From Janthinobacterium sp. FW305-129 (GTDB lineage: Bacteria > Pseudomonadota > Gammaproteobacteria > Burkholderiales > Burkholderiaceae_D): a stretch of 64,000 nt of DNA. Within the stretch, counting starts at the first letter, position 1. Each line of letters opens with the position of its first letter. Made by a program: the position numbers and the translations under genes. Positions 54,772-63,848 of the stretch are shown one piece after another. The stretch lies in the NCBI RefSeq assembly GCF_020858115.1, contig NZ_JACYMM010000007.1:124001-188000 (forward strand), written 5' to 3'. The notes below the pieces were generated by a model, which was not told the DNA's origin, did no database searches, and worked only from the letters and a program-made list of their open reading frames with translations.

Positions 54772-56616
54772 ATGCAGCAGGATGCCGCAGGAAAAAACAT
54801 GGCTTTGCTCGATCCGGTGGTGGCACCGCGCATCGCGGTGACGCGCCTGGTGACGGGCCTGCTGCAAGGCTTGCTGCTGTACTGGCTGTACAGCACGGCC
54901 CAGGACAAGGTGTGGCCCGCCACGGAAGCCTACCTGCTGGGGCCGTTGATGCTGATCAGTTTGCTGTTGCCCATCCTGCTGGTCTCCAGCCTGGGCCATA
55001 TGTCGGCGAAGCGCATCGGCCTGTGGATGGCGGGCGCGGCCGTCGTGCTGGCCGTGCTGGCCTGGCACGACGTGGCGCGCGGCGCCGAACACGTCATCTG
55101 GGGCAACTACAAGCCGGGCGCGCCGCTGCGCGTCATTTCCGCCCAGCTGTTCGGCTTTTGCGTCGTGGGATTCTATATCGCCCATGCGCTGGTGCTGGCC
55201 AGCGCCCAGGATGGCCGGCGCATCGCCCGCTACCCCACGTATTTTGAAATCGCCTGGAAGCTGGGCATTCAATTGCTGTTTTCCCTGCTGTTCGTGCTGG
55301 GCCTGTGGCTGGTGCTGTGGCTGGGCGGGCAACTGTTCCTGCTCATTAAACTGAGTTTCCTGAAAAAACTGCTGGGCCAGGCCTGGTTCGTGATTCCCGT
55401 CATCTGCTTCGCGTTTTCCTTTGCCATCCACATCACCGACGTGCGCCCGTCCATCGTGCGCGGCATCCGCACCCTGCTGCTGGTACTGCTGTCGTGGCTG
55501 ATGCCGATCGCCGCCGTGCTCGTGTCCGGTTTCCTGCTGACCTTGCCCTTCATCGGCTTCGAGCGCCTGTGGGCCACGCGCCATGCGGCGTCCGTGCTGC
55601 TGGGCATGGCCGGCGTGCTGGTGGTGCTGATCAATGCCGCTTTCCAGAATGGCGAAGTGGGCCATGGCGTGGCGCGCGGCATCCGCCTCGGCACACGCCT
55701 GGCCTGCCTGCTGCTGCCGTGGGTGGTGGGCATCGCCATCTATGCGCTGACCTTGCGCGTGATGTCGCATGGCTGGACGTCCGACCGCCTGATCGCCGCC
55801 GCCTGCCTGCTGATCGCCACCTGCTACGCCGCCGGCTATGCCTGGGCGGCCAGCAAGTATGGCGACTGGCTGCACCTGATCGCCAACGTCAACGTGGCCA
55901 CCGCCTTTGTCACCCTGCTGGTGCTGTTCGCCCTGTTCTCGCCGCTGGCCGACCCGGCGCGCATTTCCGTGGCCAGCCAGATGGCGCGCCTGGACAGCGG
56001 CAAGGTGGGCGTGGACAAGTTCGATTTCGAATACCTGCGCTTCCAGGGCGCCCGCTATGGCCAGGCGGCCTTGCAGGAATTGAGCAAACGCACGACGGGC
56101 GCCGACGCGGCTGTCGTGCGGGCCCGCGCCGAGGCCATGCTCAAGCGCCAGAACCGCCTCGACGAGACGGGCGCGCTGAGCGACGTGTCGATCAACCTGA
56201 CCCTGCGTCCGGCCACGGCCAGGCTGCCGGAAAGCTTCCTGCGCCAGGACTGGACGCAGGTAGGCCCGGCCTGGCGTCTGCCCGCCTGTTTGAAGCGGGC
56301 AGGGCCGCAGTGCGACGCCTACCTGCTCGATTTCGATGGCGATGGCAAGCAGGACGTGTTGCTGATCAGCAATGACCCGCGCGCCTCGTCGGTGTTGCTG
56401 GCGGAAAAGGACGATGGCAACTGGACTGCGCGCGGGCAAATCCCCACGGATGCCCTGCGCTGCAAGCCCCTGCGCGAGAAGCTGCAGGCGGGCGAATTCC
56501 AGCTGGTGCCGCCGAAGGTGCGCGAGCTGGAAGTCGACGGCCAGCGCGTGCCGATGACTTTGTATACGCAGGAGGACGAGGTCAGCTGCCCCGATGACAC
56601 GGCGCCGGGCCCGTAA
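54772..56616 (+). CDS. Large membrane protein, DUF4153-like
   Basis: 614 residues from ATG 54772 (AAGGGA 6 nt upstream; ATG 54748 and 54766 in frame). About 10-11 TM helices in the first ~400 residues, with the second half of that region typical of DUF4153, followed by a soluble C-terminal domain containing DFDGDGKQDVLLI, an FG-GAP/calcium-loop-like motif. Function unknown. Its 3' intergenic area to 56754 shows nothing else of note. Confidence 0.82.
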   Translation: MQQDAAGKNMALLDPVVAPRIAVTRLVTGLLQGLLLYWLYSTAQDKVWPATEAYLLGPLMLISLLLPILLVSSLGHMSAKRIGLWMAGAAVVLAVLAWHDVARGAEHVIWGNYKPGAPLRVISAQLFGFCVVGFYIAHALVLASAQDGRRIARYPTYFEIAWKLGIQLLFSLLFVLGLWLVLWLGGQLFLLIKLSFLKKLLGQAWFVIPVICFAFSFAIHITDVRPSIVRGIRTLLLVLLSWLMPIAAVLVSGFLLTLPFIGFERLWATRHAASVLLGMAGVLVVLINAAFQNGEVGHGVARGIRLGTRLACLLLPWVVGIAIYALTLRVMSHGWTSDRLIAAACLLIATCYAAGYAWAASKYGDWLHLIANVNVATAFVTLLVLFALFSPLADPARISVASQMARLDSGKVGVDKFDFEYLRFQGARYGQAALQELSKRTTGADAAVVRARAEAMLKRQNRLDETGALSDVSINLTLRPATARLPESFLRQDWTQVGPAWRLPACLKRAGPQCDAYLLDFDGDGKQDVLLISNDPRASSVLLAEKDDGNWTARGQIPTDALRCKPLREKLQAGEFQLVPPKVRELEVDGQRVPMTLYTQEDEVSCPDDTAPGP

Positions 56617-56754
56617 ATGGCGGGGGAGGGACTTGGCGCGCCGGAGCAAAGGCGTGCCTTCGGTGGCGGCAATGACTCCGTGCGCCGAGCTGTTCCGGCC
56701 GTCCACGCCAGCCATCGCCATGGCCTCCCATTGCAGTTCGTTGTCCCGCGGCAA

Positions 56755-58758
56755 CTAACTGCTCGGGTAGCGCATTTCCAGCGCCACGCCGCCAAGCTTG
56801 AAAACCAGGTTGGCTAAATTCCAGCCGTTGTATTTGTTGGCCGCGCGTGGAAAGTAGGTTTCGTTGTCGAGTATCAGGTGATAGTGGCCTGGAATCAGCT
56901 TGAAGTCCATGGCGAACAAGCCCGAGCGCGCCACATCGACGAAGTTATTGAAGGAATGATGGACCCGCTGTATATCGACAGCGTGATCAAAATCAATTTC
57001 CGAATTGTAAATTGCCCTGTCTGTGCCGTCGGGAAACCGCACCAGCAAGCGGTGAAAGACCGAGTAATGATGCCTGTCCGCGCCCAGATGCATATCCGCC
57101 CGGGGGCCGACCTGCAATCGGGTGAGCACTTGCGCATGCATCCTGACGCCGATTTCCTGGCCTGTGTAGCTGAACAGATGCTGCATTACCAGACTGTGCT
57201 CCTGCGCGTCTGCCTTGTAGGCATTCTGGACCTGGAAATACGTCTCAGTAACCTCGCCCTCGCCATTGGTCAGCGGGTGTCTGCCGGGCGTGTGCGCTTC
57301 GTTGAAATACGTGACATGCGGATTGCCTGTAGGGAATGGCGTGTACTTGCGGCTTTGCGGGACGCTGGCAGGCACGCCGCGACACAGCGGGCTGCCGTTA
57401 AAGATGCCCACAGCCAGCACCGGCTCGTCGGCACCAAACACCGGGTACAGCGCCGGCGTGGCGCTACGGAACCTGCTATCGATCGATACGTCAACTGCGG
57501 GCACAGTCGCCGGGAAGTGCCATCTGTAGCGCGCGACCGTCACGCGCGTCGCCGCTACATCGCTCAGCACGGCCCTGTCATCGGAGGCGATCAGATCCAG
57601 GCAACCGAACGGCGCCTGACGCTGCTGCCCGGCCTGGGCCGGTGCGTAGCCATGCACCTCCATGGGCGGGACTTTGCCGTCGCGCAAATCAGAAGGACGG
57701 AACAGGGAACGGGCATAAATGCCCTGGATCGCCGCTTGCGGGGATGCCGCCAGCGGCCCTGTCGACTTTCTGCCCACCAGATTCAATGCGGCGCACAGCA
57801 AGTCGGTACGCAGCAGTATCTCGTCCACATGCACAGGAAACTCGCGTGCGCTCATGCCCATGTCCCTCATGCCGGCGCGCATGATGGGATCGAGCGACAG
57901 GAAAACCAAATCCTCAACCGCGGCGGTATAAGCCTCAGTCTGCTCGCGCATCAACAATCCGAAGTTTTGCTGCAGATATTGCTCGATGCGCTTGGCAGCG
58001 AATGGGTCGGTACTGAGTGCCAGGCAATGCACGCACAGGCCCTTCAGCTGGACAGAGACGGCCTGGAGGAAATATCCCTCGAGCACCAGATACGCCGCTT
58101 CGCGGCTGATCTTCTTGTTGCGCACCTGCTGCGCCAGCTCCTTGGCCCAATGATCGAGCAATGAATCCTGCCCAAACGCCGCTTTCGCCAAGACCCGGCG
58201 GATGGTATCGATGCAATCCGGCATATCGGCTACGTACGACGCGAACTCATGGGCCGCTTTCGTCAGATATTCCGGCGTCATGCCTGGAAAGTGCGGCATA
58301 TTTTCCGTCAATAGCCGCAAAGAGATGGCGCCGCCGGTGGCATCGGCCTTCAGCAGGCTGGCGTCGGCGTAGCCATAGGCGACATCGATGCGTCCCATGG
58401 CCGCCAGCAAGGTTTCCACCTTCAGGCTTTTTTCCATGAAATTGTGCAACTCGTCCAGTTTCAACAGAATTTCCGAGGTCATGGACGTGACCCGGTCCAG
58501 CGAGCGTTGGACTTCCGTCAGCTTGTCACTGATTACGTCCAGCTTGCCAGCCAGGTCCGGGCCGCCCATGCCGACCGCTCCCAGGAATTCCTGGAACAGC
58601 ATGCCAGCGGCCGCCCCGACGATCCCGCTGGCGGCATTCTTGCCGACCCACTTGGTCAAACTGCCCGCCGCTGCCCAGGACAAGGAGTTCAGTTGCAAAC
58701 TCGGCGCGCCCAGCATCGCTGCCGCGGCATCGGGATCCCGCTGTGTATTGCTGTGCAT
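56755..58758 (-). CDS. 667-residue protein of unknown family, pore-former-like architecture
   Basis: No signal peptide. The N-terminus carries a Gly/Ala-rich hydrophobic hairpin-like segment (about residues 28-68, NAASGIVGAAAGMLFQEF) followed by a coiled coil (LDVISDKLTEVQRSLDRV, about 72-110) and a helical region to ~300. The rest is predicted beta-rich, with many aromatic residues and a histidine-rich C-terminal third. Helical first half plus beta-rich second half recalls some insecticidal and pore-forming toxins, but no known motif was found. Solitary, with 277 nt of empty sequence upstream and lower GC than its neighbours by eye. I do not recognise it. Confidence 0.8.
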   Translation of the reverse strand: MHSNTQRDPDAAAAMLGAPSLQLNSLSWAAAGSLTKWVGKNAASGIVGAAAGMLFQEFLGAVGMGGPDLAGKLDVISDKLTEVQRSLDRVTSMTSEILLKLDELHNFMEKSLKVETLLAAMGRIDVAYGYADASLLKADATGGAISLRLLTENMPHFPGMTPEYLTKAAHEFASYVADMPDCIDTIRRVLAKAAFGQDSLLDHWAKELAQQVRNKKISREAAYLVLEGYFLQAVSVQLKGLCVHCLALSTDPFAAKRIEQYLQQNFGLLMREQTEAYTAAVEDLVFLSLDPIMRAGMRDMGMSAREFPVHVDEILLRTDLLCAALNLVGRKSTGPLAASPQAAIQGIYARSLFRPSDLRDGKVPPMEVHGYAPAQAGQQRQAPFGCLDLIASDDRAVLSDVAATRVTVARYRWHFPATVPAVDVSIDSRFRSATPALYPVFGADEPVLAVGIFNGSPLCRGVPASVPQSRKYTPFPTGNPHVTYFNEAHTPGRHPLTNGEGEVTETYFQVQNAYKADAQEHSLVMQHLFSYTGQEIGVRMHAQVLTRLQVGPRADMHLGADRHHYSVFHRLLVRFPDGTDRAIYNSEIDFDHAVDIQRVHHSFNNFVDVARSGLFAMDFKLIPGHYHLILDNETYFPRAANKYNGWNLANLVFKLGGVALEMRYPSS

Positions 58759-59035
58759 ACCGTCATCCTTGTCATATTGATCAGAATGACAACTGTATCT
58801 GAAAGATGGCGTTGCCAGAAATTATTTGTGCGGCGCGCACAAACAGGCACCAGCTCTTCAGCCATGCTACGGCGTCACGCCATCCAGCGCGCTTTTGGCG
58901 ACGTTTGCACAATTTGTTGATATTCTAGAGGAACGATTTTTTCGTCAGCGTGTCAATTTGGTATGCCGTCCCCGCTGCAGGGGGCGGGCGCACCGGTTGC
59001 CCATTCCACCTTCACCCAGGAAGCAAGGAAGCGCC

Positions 59036-59434
59036 ATGAATAAACAGATCATCCTCAACCTGCCCGTGAAGGACCTGGAGACATCCAGGGCCTTCTTTGC
59101 CGCTCTCGGCTTTACCTTCGATACCCGCTTCAGCGGCGAGAACGCGGCGTTCATGAACATCGTCGACGGCAGCATCCAGGCCATGCTGACGACCGAAGCC
59201 TTCTTCCAGTCCCTGATCGGCAAGCCGGTGGCAAATGCGAAGGAAGCCAACGAAGTGGTCATTTGCCTCAGTTGCGAAAGCCGGGAAGAGGTCGACAGCC
59301 TGATCGCCAGGGCCGCGGCCGCCGGCGGCCGCATCCCGCATCCGCCCGAGGACCATGGCTTCATGTATGACCAGGGCTTCGAGGATATCGATGGCCACCT
59401 GTGGAACCTGGTCTGGACGGCGCCGGAAGCCTGA
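59036..59434 (+). CDS. VOC-superfamily (glyoxalase-fold) protein
   Basis: 132 residues from ATG 59036 (the frame further upstream is unconserved). Typical LPVKDLETSRAFFAALGF opening and IDGHLWNLVW ending of the VOC-type small metalloenzymes. Substrate unknown. Convergent with motA. Confidence 0.9.
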   Translation: MNKQIILNLPVKDLETSRAFFAALGFTFDTRFSGENAAFMNIVDGSIQAMLTTEAFFQSLIGKPVANAKEANEVVICLSCESREEVDSLIARAAAAGGRIPHPPEDHGFMYDQGFEDIDGHLWNLVWTAPEA

Positions 59435-59461
59435 GGCGCCGGGCAAGGGCAACTGGCCGTA

Positions 59462-60325
59462 TCAGTTCTTCGTGCGCACCTGGCGCACGTGGTTTTCCAG
59501 TTCGCTGAACGACGGACGTTCCGTGGCGGAAATGACCTTGCGGCCGAATTCCACGGCCAGCGCCGGCGCGTAGCCGTTCAGGCTGGCCAATAAGGTCACT
59601 TTCACGCACTGGTACATCTTTGCCGTTTCATGGTGCTTGCGGCGCAGCAAGCTGGCCAGCGGCGCGATGAAGCCATACGCCAGCAAAATGCCGATGAAGG
59701 TGCCCACCAGCGCCTGCGCGATCAGCACGCCCAGCTCGGCCGGCGGCAAGCCGACGGACGCCATCGTGTGCACGACGCCCATCACGGCGGCCACGATGCC
59801 GAAGGCGGGCATGGCGTCGGCCAGCTGCGAAATCGTCTGGATCGGCATTTCCGCATCCTCATGGTGCGTCTCGATCTCGTTATCCATCAGGTTTTCGATC
59901 TGGTAGGCATCCATATTGCCCGACACCATCAGGCGCAGATAATCGGTGATGAATTCCAGGATATGCTCGTCGCCGAGCGTGTACGGGTATTTCACGAAGA
60001 TGGGACTGCGGTACGGGTCGTCGATATCGTCCTCAACCGACATCAGGCCTTCCTTGCGGATCTTGCTGAGGATTTCATACATCAGCCCCATCAGCTCCAT
60101 GTAGCGCGCCTTCGTGTACTGCGAACCGTGGAACAGGGTGGGAATGGCGGCGAACGTGGCGCGGATGGCCTTGGCGTCATTGCCGACAAAGAAGGTGCCC
60201 AGCGCGGCGCCGCCGATCATCAGCAGTTCCAGCGGCTGGAACAGGGCGCCCAGATGCCCCCCCTGCATGGCGAAGCCGCCAAAGACGGAAAACAGCACGA
60301 CGAGAAATCCGAGTATGACTAGCAA
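59462..60325 (-). CDS. motA: Flagellar stator protein MotA, solitary
   Basis: 287 residues; four TM helices, Arg in RKEGLMSVEDD cytoplasmic loop, Pro in PAFGIVAAVMGVVHTM of TM3. Start is TTG 60325 with GGAG 6 nt upstream (inside the 3' end of the lysR gene). No motB follows, although motAB normally form one operon. Confidence 0.93.
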   Translation of the reverse strand: MLVILGFLVVLFSVFGGFAMQGGHLGALFQPLELLMIGGAALGTFFVGNDAKAIRATFAAIPTLFHGSQYTKARYMELMGLMYEILSKIRKEGLMSVEDDIDDPYRSPIFVKYPYTLGDEHILEFITDYLRLMVSGNMDAYQIENLMDNEIETHHEDAEMPIQTISQLADAMPAFGIVAAVMGVVHTMASVGLPPAELGVLIAQALVGTFIGILLAYGFIAPLASLLRRKHHETAKMYQCVKVTLLASLNGYAPALAVEFGRKVISATERPSFSELENHVRQVRTKN

Positions 60326-60328
60326 AAC

Positions 60329-61288
60329 TTACTCCTTCATAATATTGCCATATCGCAATATTGTAGTGTAACCCGATTCCGCCGCCGTGGCCGCTTCCGG
60401 CTGCAACTGCTGGATGAGAAAATTGATAAAAGCGCGCACTTTGGCGGGCAACTGGTGGCGGCTCGGATAGTAGGCGTACAGGTCGGCCGGCGCCAGCGTG
60501 TAGTCGGGCAGCACCACGCGCAGGCGGCCGCTGTCGAGGTAGCGGGCCAGGTCCCATTCCGAGCGCAGCAGGATGCCGTGGCCGTCCAGCGCCCAGCCCA
60601 GCACCACGTCGCCGTCGTTGCTGGCTACCGTGCCGCGCACCTTCACCGTATGCGTGGCGCGGCCCTTACTCATGCGCCAGATGCCGTAGGCGTCGTCATT
60701 TTGCCGGTGCACGATGCAGCGGTGCTGCGCCAGCTCGTCGGGCGTTTGCGGCGTGCCGTGCGCCTGCAGGTAGGCGGGCGAGGCGCACAGGAAGCGCCGG
60801 TTCGACATGATCTTGCGCGCCGACAGGCGCGTGTCGGGCAGGTCGCCGAAGCGGATGCCCAGGTCATACGCCTGCTCGACCAGGTTGATGGGGCTGTCCG
60901 TCAGCTGCAGCTGCACTTCCAGCTGCGGGTGGCGCAGGGCGAATTGCGACAGCAGGGGCGCGATCACCGTGCGCCCGAAACCCAGGGTGGCGTTGACGCG
61001 CAGCAACCCGCGCGGTTCCGCGCTGCCGCTGGCCAGGGATTCCTCCATGGCGCGGATATCGTCGAGGATCTGCCGCGCCTGCTGCAGATAACTTTCGCCG
61101 TCTCCCGTCAGGCTGATGCGCCGCGTGCTGCGGTTCAGCAGGCGCACGCCCAGGCGCTGCTCCATCAGCACCAAGCGCTTGCTGACGGCGGGCGGCGTGA
61201 TGCCCAGCTCGCGCGCCGTGGCCGACAGGCTGCCCAGCTTGGTCAGCAGCACAAAGAAGGCCATTTCCGTGGTGGCGTCGCTTTTCAT
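60329..61288 (-). CDS. LysR-family transcriptional regulator
   Basis: 319 residues from ATG 61288 (TTG 61300 possible). N-terminal HTH (GSLSATARELGITPPAVSKRLVLMEQRLG) and substrate-binding domain. Divergent from tarD, so it probably controls D-tartrate use. The C-terminal ~18 residues run through a hairpin and end 3 nt before the motA start. Confidence 0.9.
   Translation of the reverse strand: MKSDATTEMAFFVLLTKLGSLSATARELGITPPAVSKRLVLMEQRLGVRLLNRSTRRISLTGDGESYLQQARQILDDIRAMEESLASGSAEPRGLLRVNATLGFGRTVIAPLLSQFALRHPQLEVQLQLTDSPINLVEQAYDLGIRFGDLPDTRLSARKIMSNRRFLCASPAYLQAHGTPQTPDELAQHRCIVHRQNDDAYGIWRMSKGRATHTVKVRGTVASNDGDVVLGWALDGHGILLRSEWDLARYLDSGRLRVVLPDYTLAPADLYAYYPSRHQLPAKVRAFINFLIQQLQPEAATAAESGYTTILRYGNIMKE
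60341..60362. repeat. Hairpin in the lysR 3' end ahead of motA
   Basis: AATATTGC and GCAATATT form a perfect 8-bp stem around CATATC, located in the last lysR codons upstream of the motA start. It could modulate read-through or translation of motA. Confidence 0.5.
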
Positions 61289-61294
61289 TATTAA

Positions 61295-61306
61295 CTTCAA
61301 GTGAAG
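61295..61306. promoter_or_regulatory. LysR-type operator half-site in the lysR/tarD region
   Basis: CTTCA-AG-TGAAG dyad within the 97-bp divergent region between lysR and tarD. Candidate binding site of the LysR protein. Confidence 0.4.
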
Positions 61307-61385
61307 AATGGTTTAAATTACAGTCAATTATACGACTACGTATCGCGGGTAAGCTGGCGTCACCATTCAAGCACAGGAGAGCCGC

Positions 61386-62555
61386 ATGAAAATCGTCGAA
61401 ATCCGCGAAAAGACCATCCCCATCTCTTCCCCCATCCGCAACGCCTACATCGATTTCACGAAGATGACCCTGAGCCTGGTGGCCGTCGTCACGGACGTGA
61501 TGCGCGACGGCAAGCCCGTCGTCGGCTACGGTTTCAATTCGAATGGCCGCTACGGCCAGGGCATGCTGATGCGCGAGCGCTTCATTCCCCGCATCCTTGA
61601 CGCCGATCCCGCCAGCCTCGTGACGGACGACGGCGGCAACCTCGATCCGCACAAGGTGTGGGATTGCATGTACACCAATGAAAAGCCGGGCGGCCACGGC
61701 GAGCGCTCGGTGGCCATCGGCACCATCGACATGGCCATCTGGGATGCCGTGGCGAAGATCGAGAACAAGCCGCTGTTCCAGCTGCTGGCCGAACGCCACG
61801 GCACGGGCGTGCCCGACAAACAGGTGTTCGTGTATGCGGCGGGCGGCTATTACTACCCGGGCCAGAGCTTGAGTGCCCTGCAGGACGAGATGCGCAGCTA
61901 TATCGACCGCGGCTACACGGTGGTCAAGAAGAAGATCGGCGGCGCCTCGCTGGACGAGGACTTGCGCCGCATCGACGCCATCATGGAAGTGCTGCAGGAT
62001 GGACAGAAGCTGTGCGTGGACGCGAACGGCCGTTTCGACCTCGATACGTCGATCGCCTACGCCAAGGCGCTGCGCCAGTATGACCTGTTCTGGTACGAAG
62101 AGGCGGGCGATCCGCTCGATTTCGAACTGCAAGCGACCTTGCGCAGCTATTACGACAAGCCCATGGCGACGGGCGAGAATTTGTTTTCCATGCAGGATGC
62201 GCGCAACCTGATCCGCTACGGCGGCATGCGCGCCGACCGCGACTGGCTGCAGTTCGACTGCGCCCTCAGCTACGGCCTGGTGGAATATTTGCGCACCCTG
62301 GATATGCTGCACCAGCACGGCTGGTCGCGCAGCCGCTGCATCCCGCACGGCGGCCACCAGATGTCGCTGAATATCGCGGCGGGCCTGGGCCTGGGCGGCA
62401 ATGAATCGTATCCGGATTTATTTCAGCCGTTCGGCGGCTTCCCCGATGGCGTGCGCGTGGAAAACGGCCACATCACCATGCCGGACCTGGTCGGCATCGG
62501 CTTCGAGGGCAAGGCGAACCTGTATGCGGAAATGCGGGCGCTGAGCGGCCAGTGA
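61386..62555 (+). CDS. tarD: D-tartrate dehydratase (mandelate racemase/enolase superfamily)
   Basis: 389 residues. Catalytic lysines in VVKKKIGG (K181-183), metal ligands in VDANGRFD, YEEAGDPLD and GENLF, and catalytic His321 in PHGGHQMSLN. These match the tartrate dehydratase branch. It would convert D-tartrate to oxaloacetate. Divergent from the LysR gene, its likely regulator. Confidence 0.93.
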   Translation: MKIVEIREKTIPISSPIRNAYIDFTKMTLSLVAVVTDVMRDGKPVVGYGFNSNGRYGQGMLMRERFIPRILDADPASLVTDDGGNLDPHKVWDCMYTNEKPGGHGERSVAIGTIDMAIWDAVAKIENKPLFQLLAERHGTGVPDKQVFVYAAGGYYYPGQSLSALQDEMRSYIDRGYTVVKKKIGGASLDEDLRRIDAIMEVLQDGQKLCVDANGRFDLDTSIAYAKALRQYDLFWYEEAGDPLDFELQATLRSYYDKPMATGENLFSMQDARNLIRYGGMRADRDWLQFDCALSYGLVEYLRTLDMLHQHGWSRSRCIPHGGHQMSLNIAAGLGLGGNESYPDLFQPFGGFPDGVRVENGHITMPDLVGIGFEGKANLYAEMRALSGQ

Positions 62556-62558
62556 GCC

Positions 62559-62921
62559 TTATTCGCTGCGCTGCCAGAAGCGCAGCCGGTTGCCGAATGG
62601 GTCCGCCACTTCCAGGATGCGGCCCCAGTCCTCGTCGCGGATGCCGGGCCGCGCATACGGATAATCCCTGGCCTGCAGTTCCGCGTGCAGGGCGGCGACG
62701 TCATTGACGGGGATCAACAGCGCCGCCCCCGGCGTGGCGTCGCCGTAGTGTTCGGACAGGTGCAGCACCAACTCGCCGCGCGTCACCTGCAGGTACAGCG
62801 GCGCCGCAGGCTCGAAGCGATGTTCCCAGTCCAGGGTAAAGCCGAGGAAACCGAGGTAGAACTCGCGCGCCTTTTCTTCCGAGAAGATGCGCAGGATGGG
62901 GATGGCAGGGGACAGGTGCAT
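62559..62921 (-). CDS. Glyoxalase-superfamily protein (bleomycin-resistance-like fold)
   Basis: 120 residues from ATG 62921. AIPILRIFSEEKAREFYLGFLGFTLDWEHRF and LHLSEHYGDATPGA match Glyoxalase_7-type proteins. Substrate unknown. Convergent with tarD (3-nt gap). Confidence 0.88.
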   Translation of the reverse strand: MHLSPAIPILRIFSEEKAREFYLGFLGFTLDWEHRFEPAAPLYLQVTRGELVLHLSEHYGDATPGAALLIPVNDVAALHAELQARDYPYARPGIRDEDWGRILEVADPFGNRLRFWQRSE

Positions 62922-62961
62922 GGCGGCGCTTTCGACAGGTGGGTATGCCGCCATTCTAGCC

Positions 62962-63687
62962 TCAGGCCGGCGCCAGCCGCTTCATGCGCGCGGCGGGACT
63001 GGCCTTCTCCCAGCGGAACAGCCACATGATAATGAGCTTGGTGGTGGCGCTGACGCTGGCGAGCAGCAGCAATGGCCAGCCTGTTTTCAGACCCATGACG
63101 CAGGCGAAGAAGATGGTGCTGACATCCATCGCCAGGATGAACTGGCTCATCTTTAACGACACGGCGCCCGTCCTGCCCGAGCGCCAGATCAGGCGGATCT
63201 GGTGCGCATAGCCCTGCGCCAGCAGCACGGTGACGGCGACGATCAGGCTTTGCGAGATCAGGCGCTTTTCATCGGTGAACGTGGGGCCGAAGGCCAGCCC
63301 CGCCACGCCCGCGCCCAGCAGCAGCGCGCAGGCCAGCAGCGCATTGCGCGATGCCAGGCTGCGGCGGTCGCGGTCGATTTCAAACAGGATGGCCAGCGCG
63401 ATCAGGGACGCGATCAGGCGGGGCCAGACGATGTAGTGGTTGAACGGCGTGATCGAATAGCCGTAGACGAAGAAGGCGCAATACGCGAGGAAGCTGACGG
63501 TGAACTGGTTGATCGACAGGATGTCCGTCGTCTGGCCCGCGCCGATGCCGGCATCGCGCTTGCGCCGCCAGATTTTTTGCAGCTGCGACCATAAACCATA
63601 CAGGCTGACGACGATGAACAGGGAATTGAGGCTGCCGGCGAGGGCGTAGAGGGAAGGGGGCTGCAAGCTATCTCCTGGAATGGCCAA
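62962..63687 (-). CDS. Double PQ-loop (SWEET/KDELR-fold) membrane protein
   Basis: 241 residues, about seven TM helices. Two PQ-loop-like repeats are visible: SQLQKIWRRKRDAGIGAG near residue ~35 and HQIRLIWRSGRTGAVSLKMSQF near ~170, each followed by membrane helices. The fold suggests a small-solute carrier. Function unknown. Confidence 0.75.
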   Translation of the reverse strand: MAIPGDSLQPPSLYALAGSLNSLFIVVSLYGLWSQLQKIWRRKRDAGIGAGQTTDILSINQFTVSFLAYCAFFVYGYSITPFNHYIVWPRLIASLIALAILFEIDRDRRSLASRNALLACALLLGAGVAGLAFGPTFTDEKRLISQSLIVAVTVLLAQGYAHQIRLIWRSGRTGAVSLKMSQFILAMDVSTIFFACVMGLKTGWPLLLLASVSATTKLIIMWLFRWEKASPAARMKRLAPA

Positions 63688-63848
63688 AGCATCGCTGCCG
63701 TGACAGTCCGCCTTGTCTATACATTTTATTTTTACAACATGCTCTCATGAAATAAATTGGCAGGCAAGCAATGATTTTGCGGCCGGGCCTGTTGCAGCAC
63801 TACTTGCCCGGACGCACCTCTTCCTGCGCTTGCCCTTATAATCAGGGC

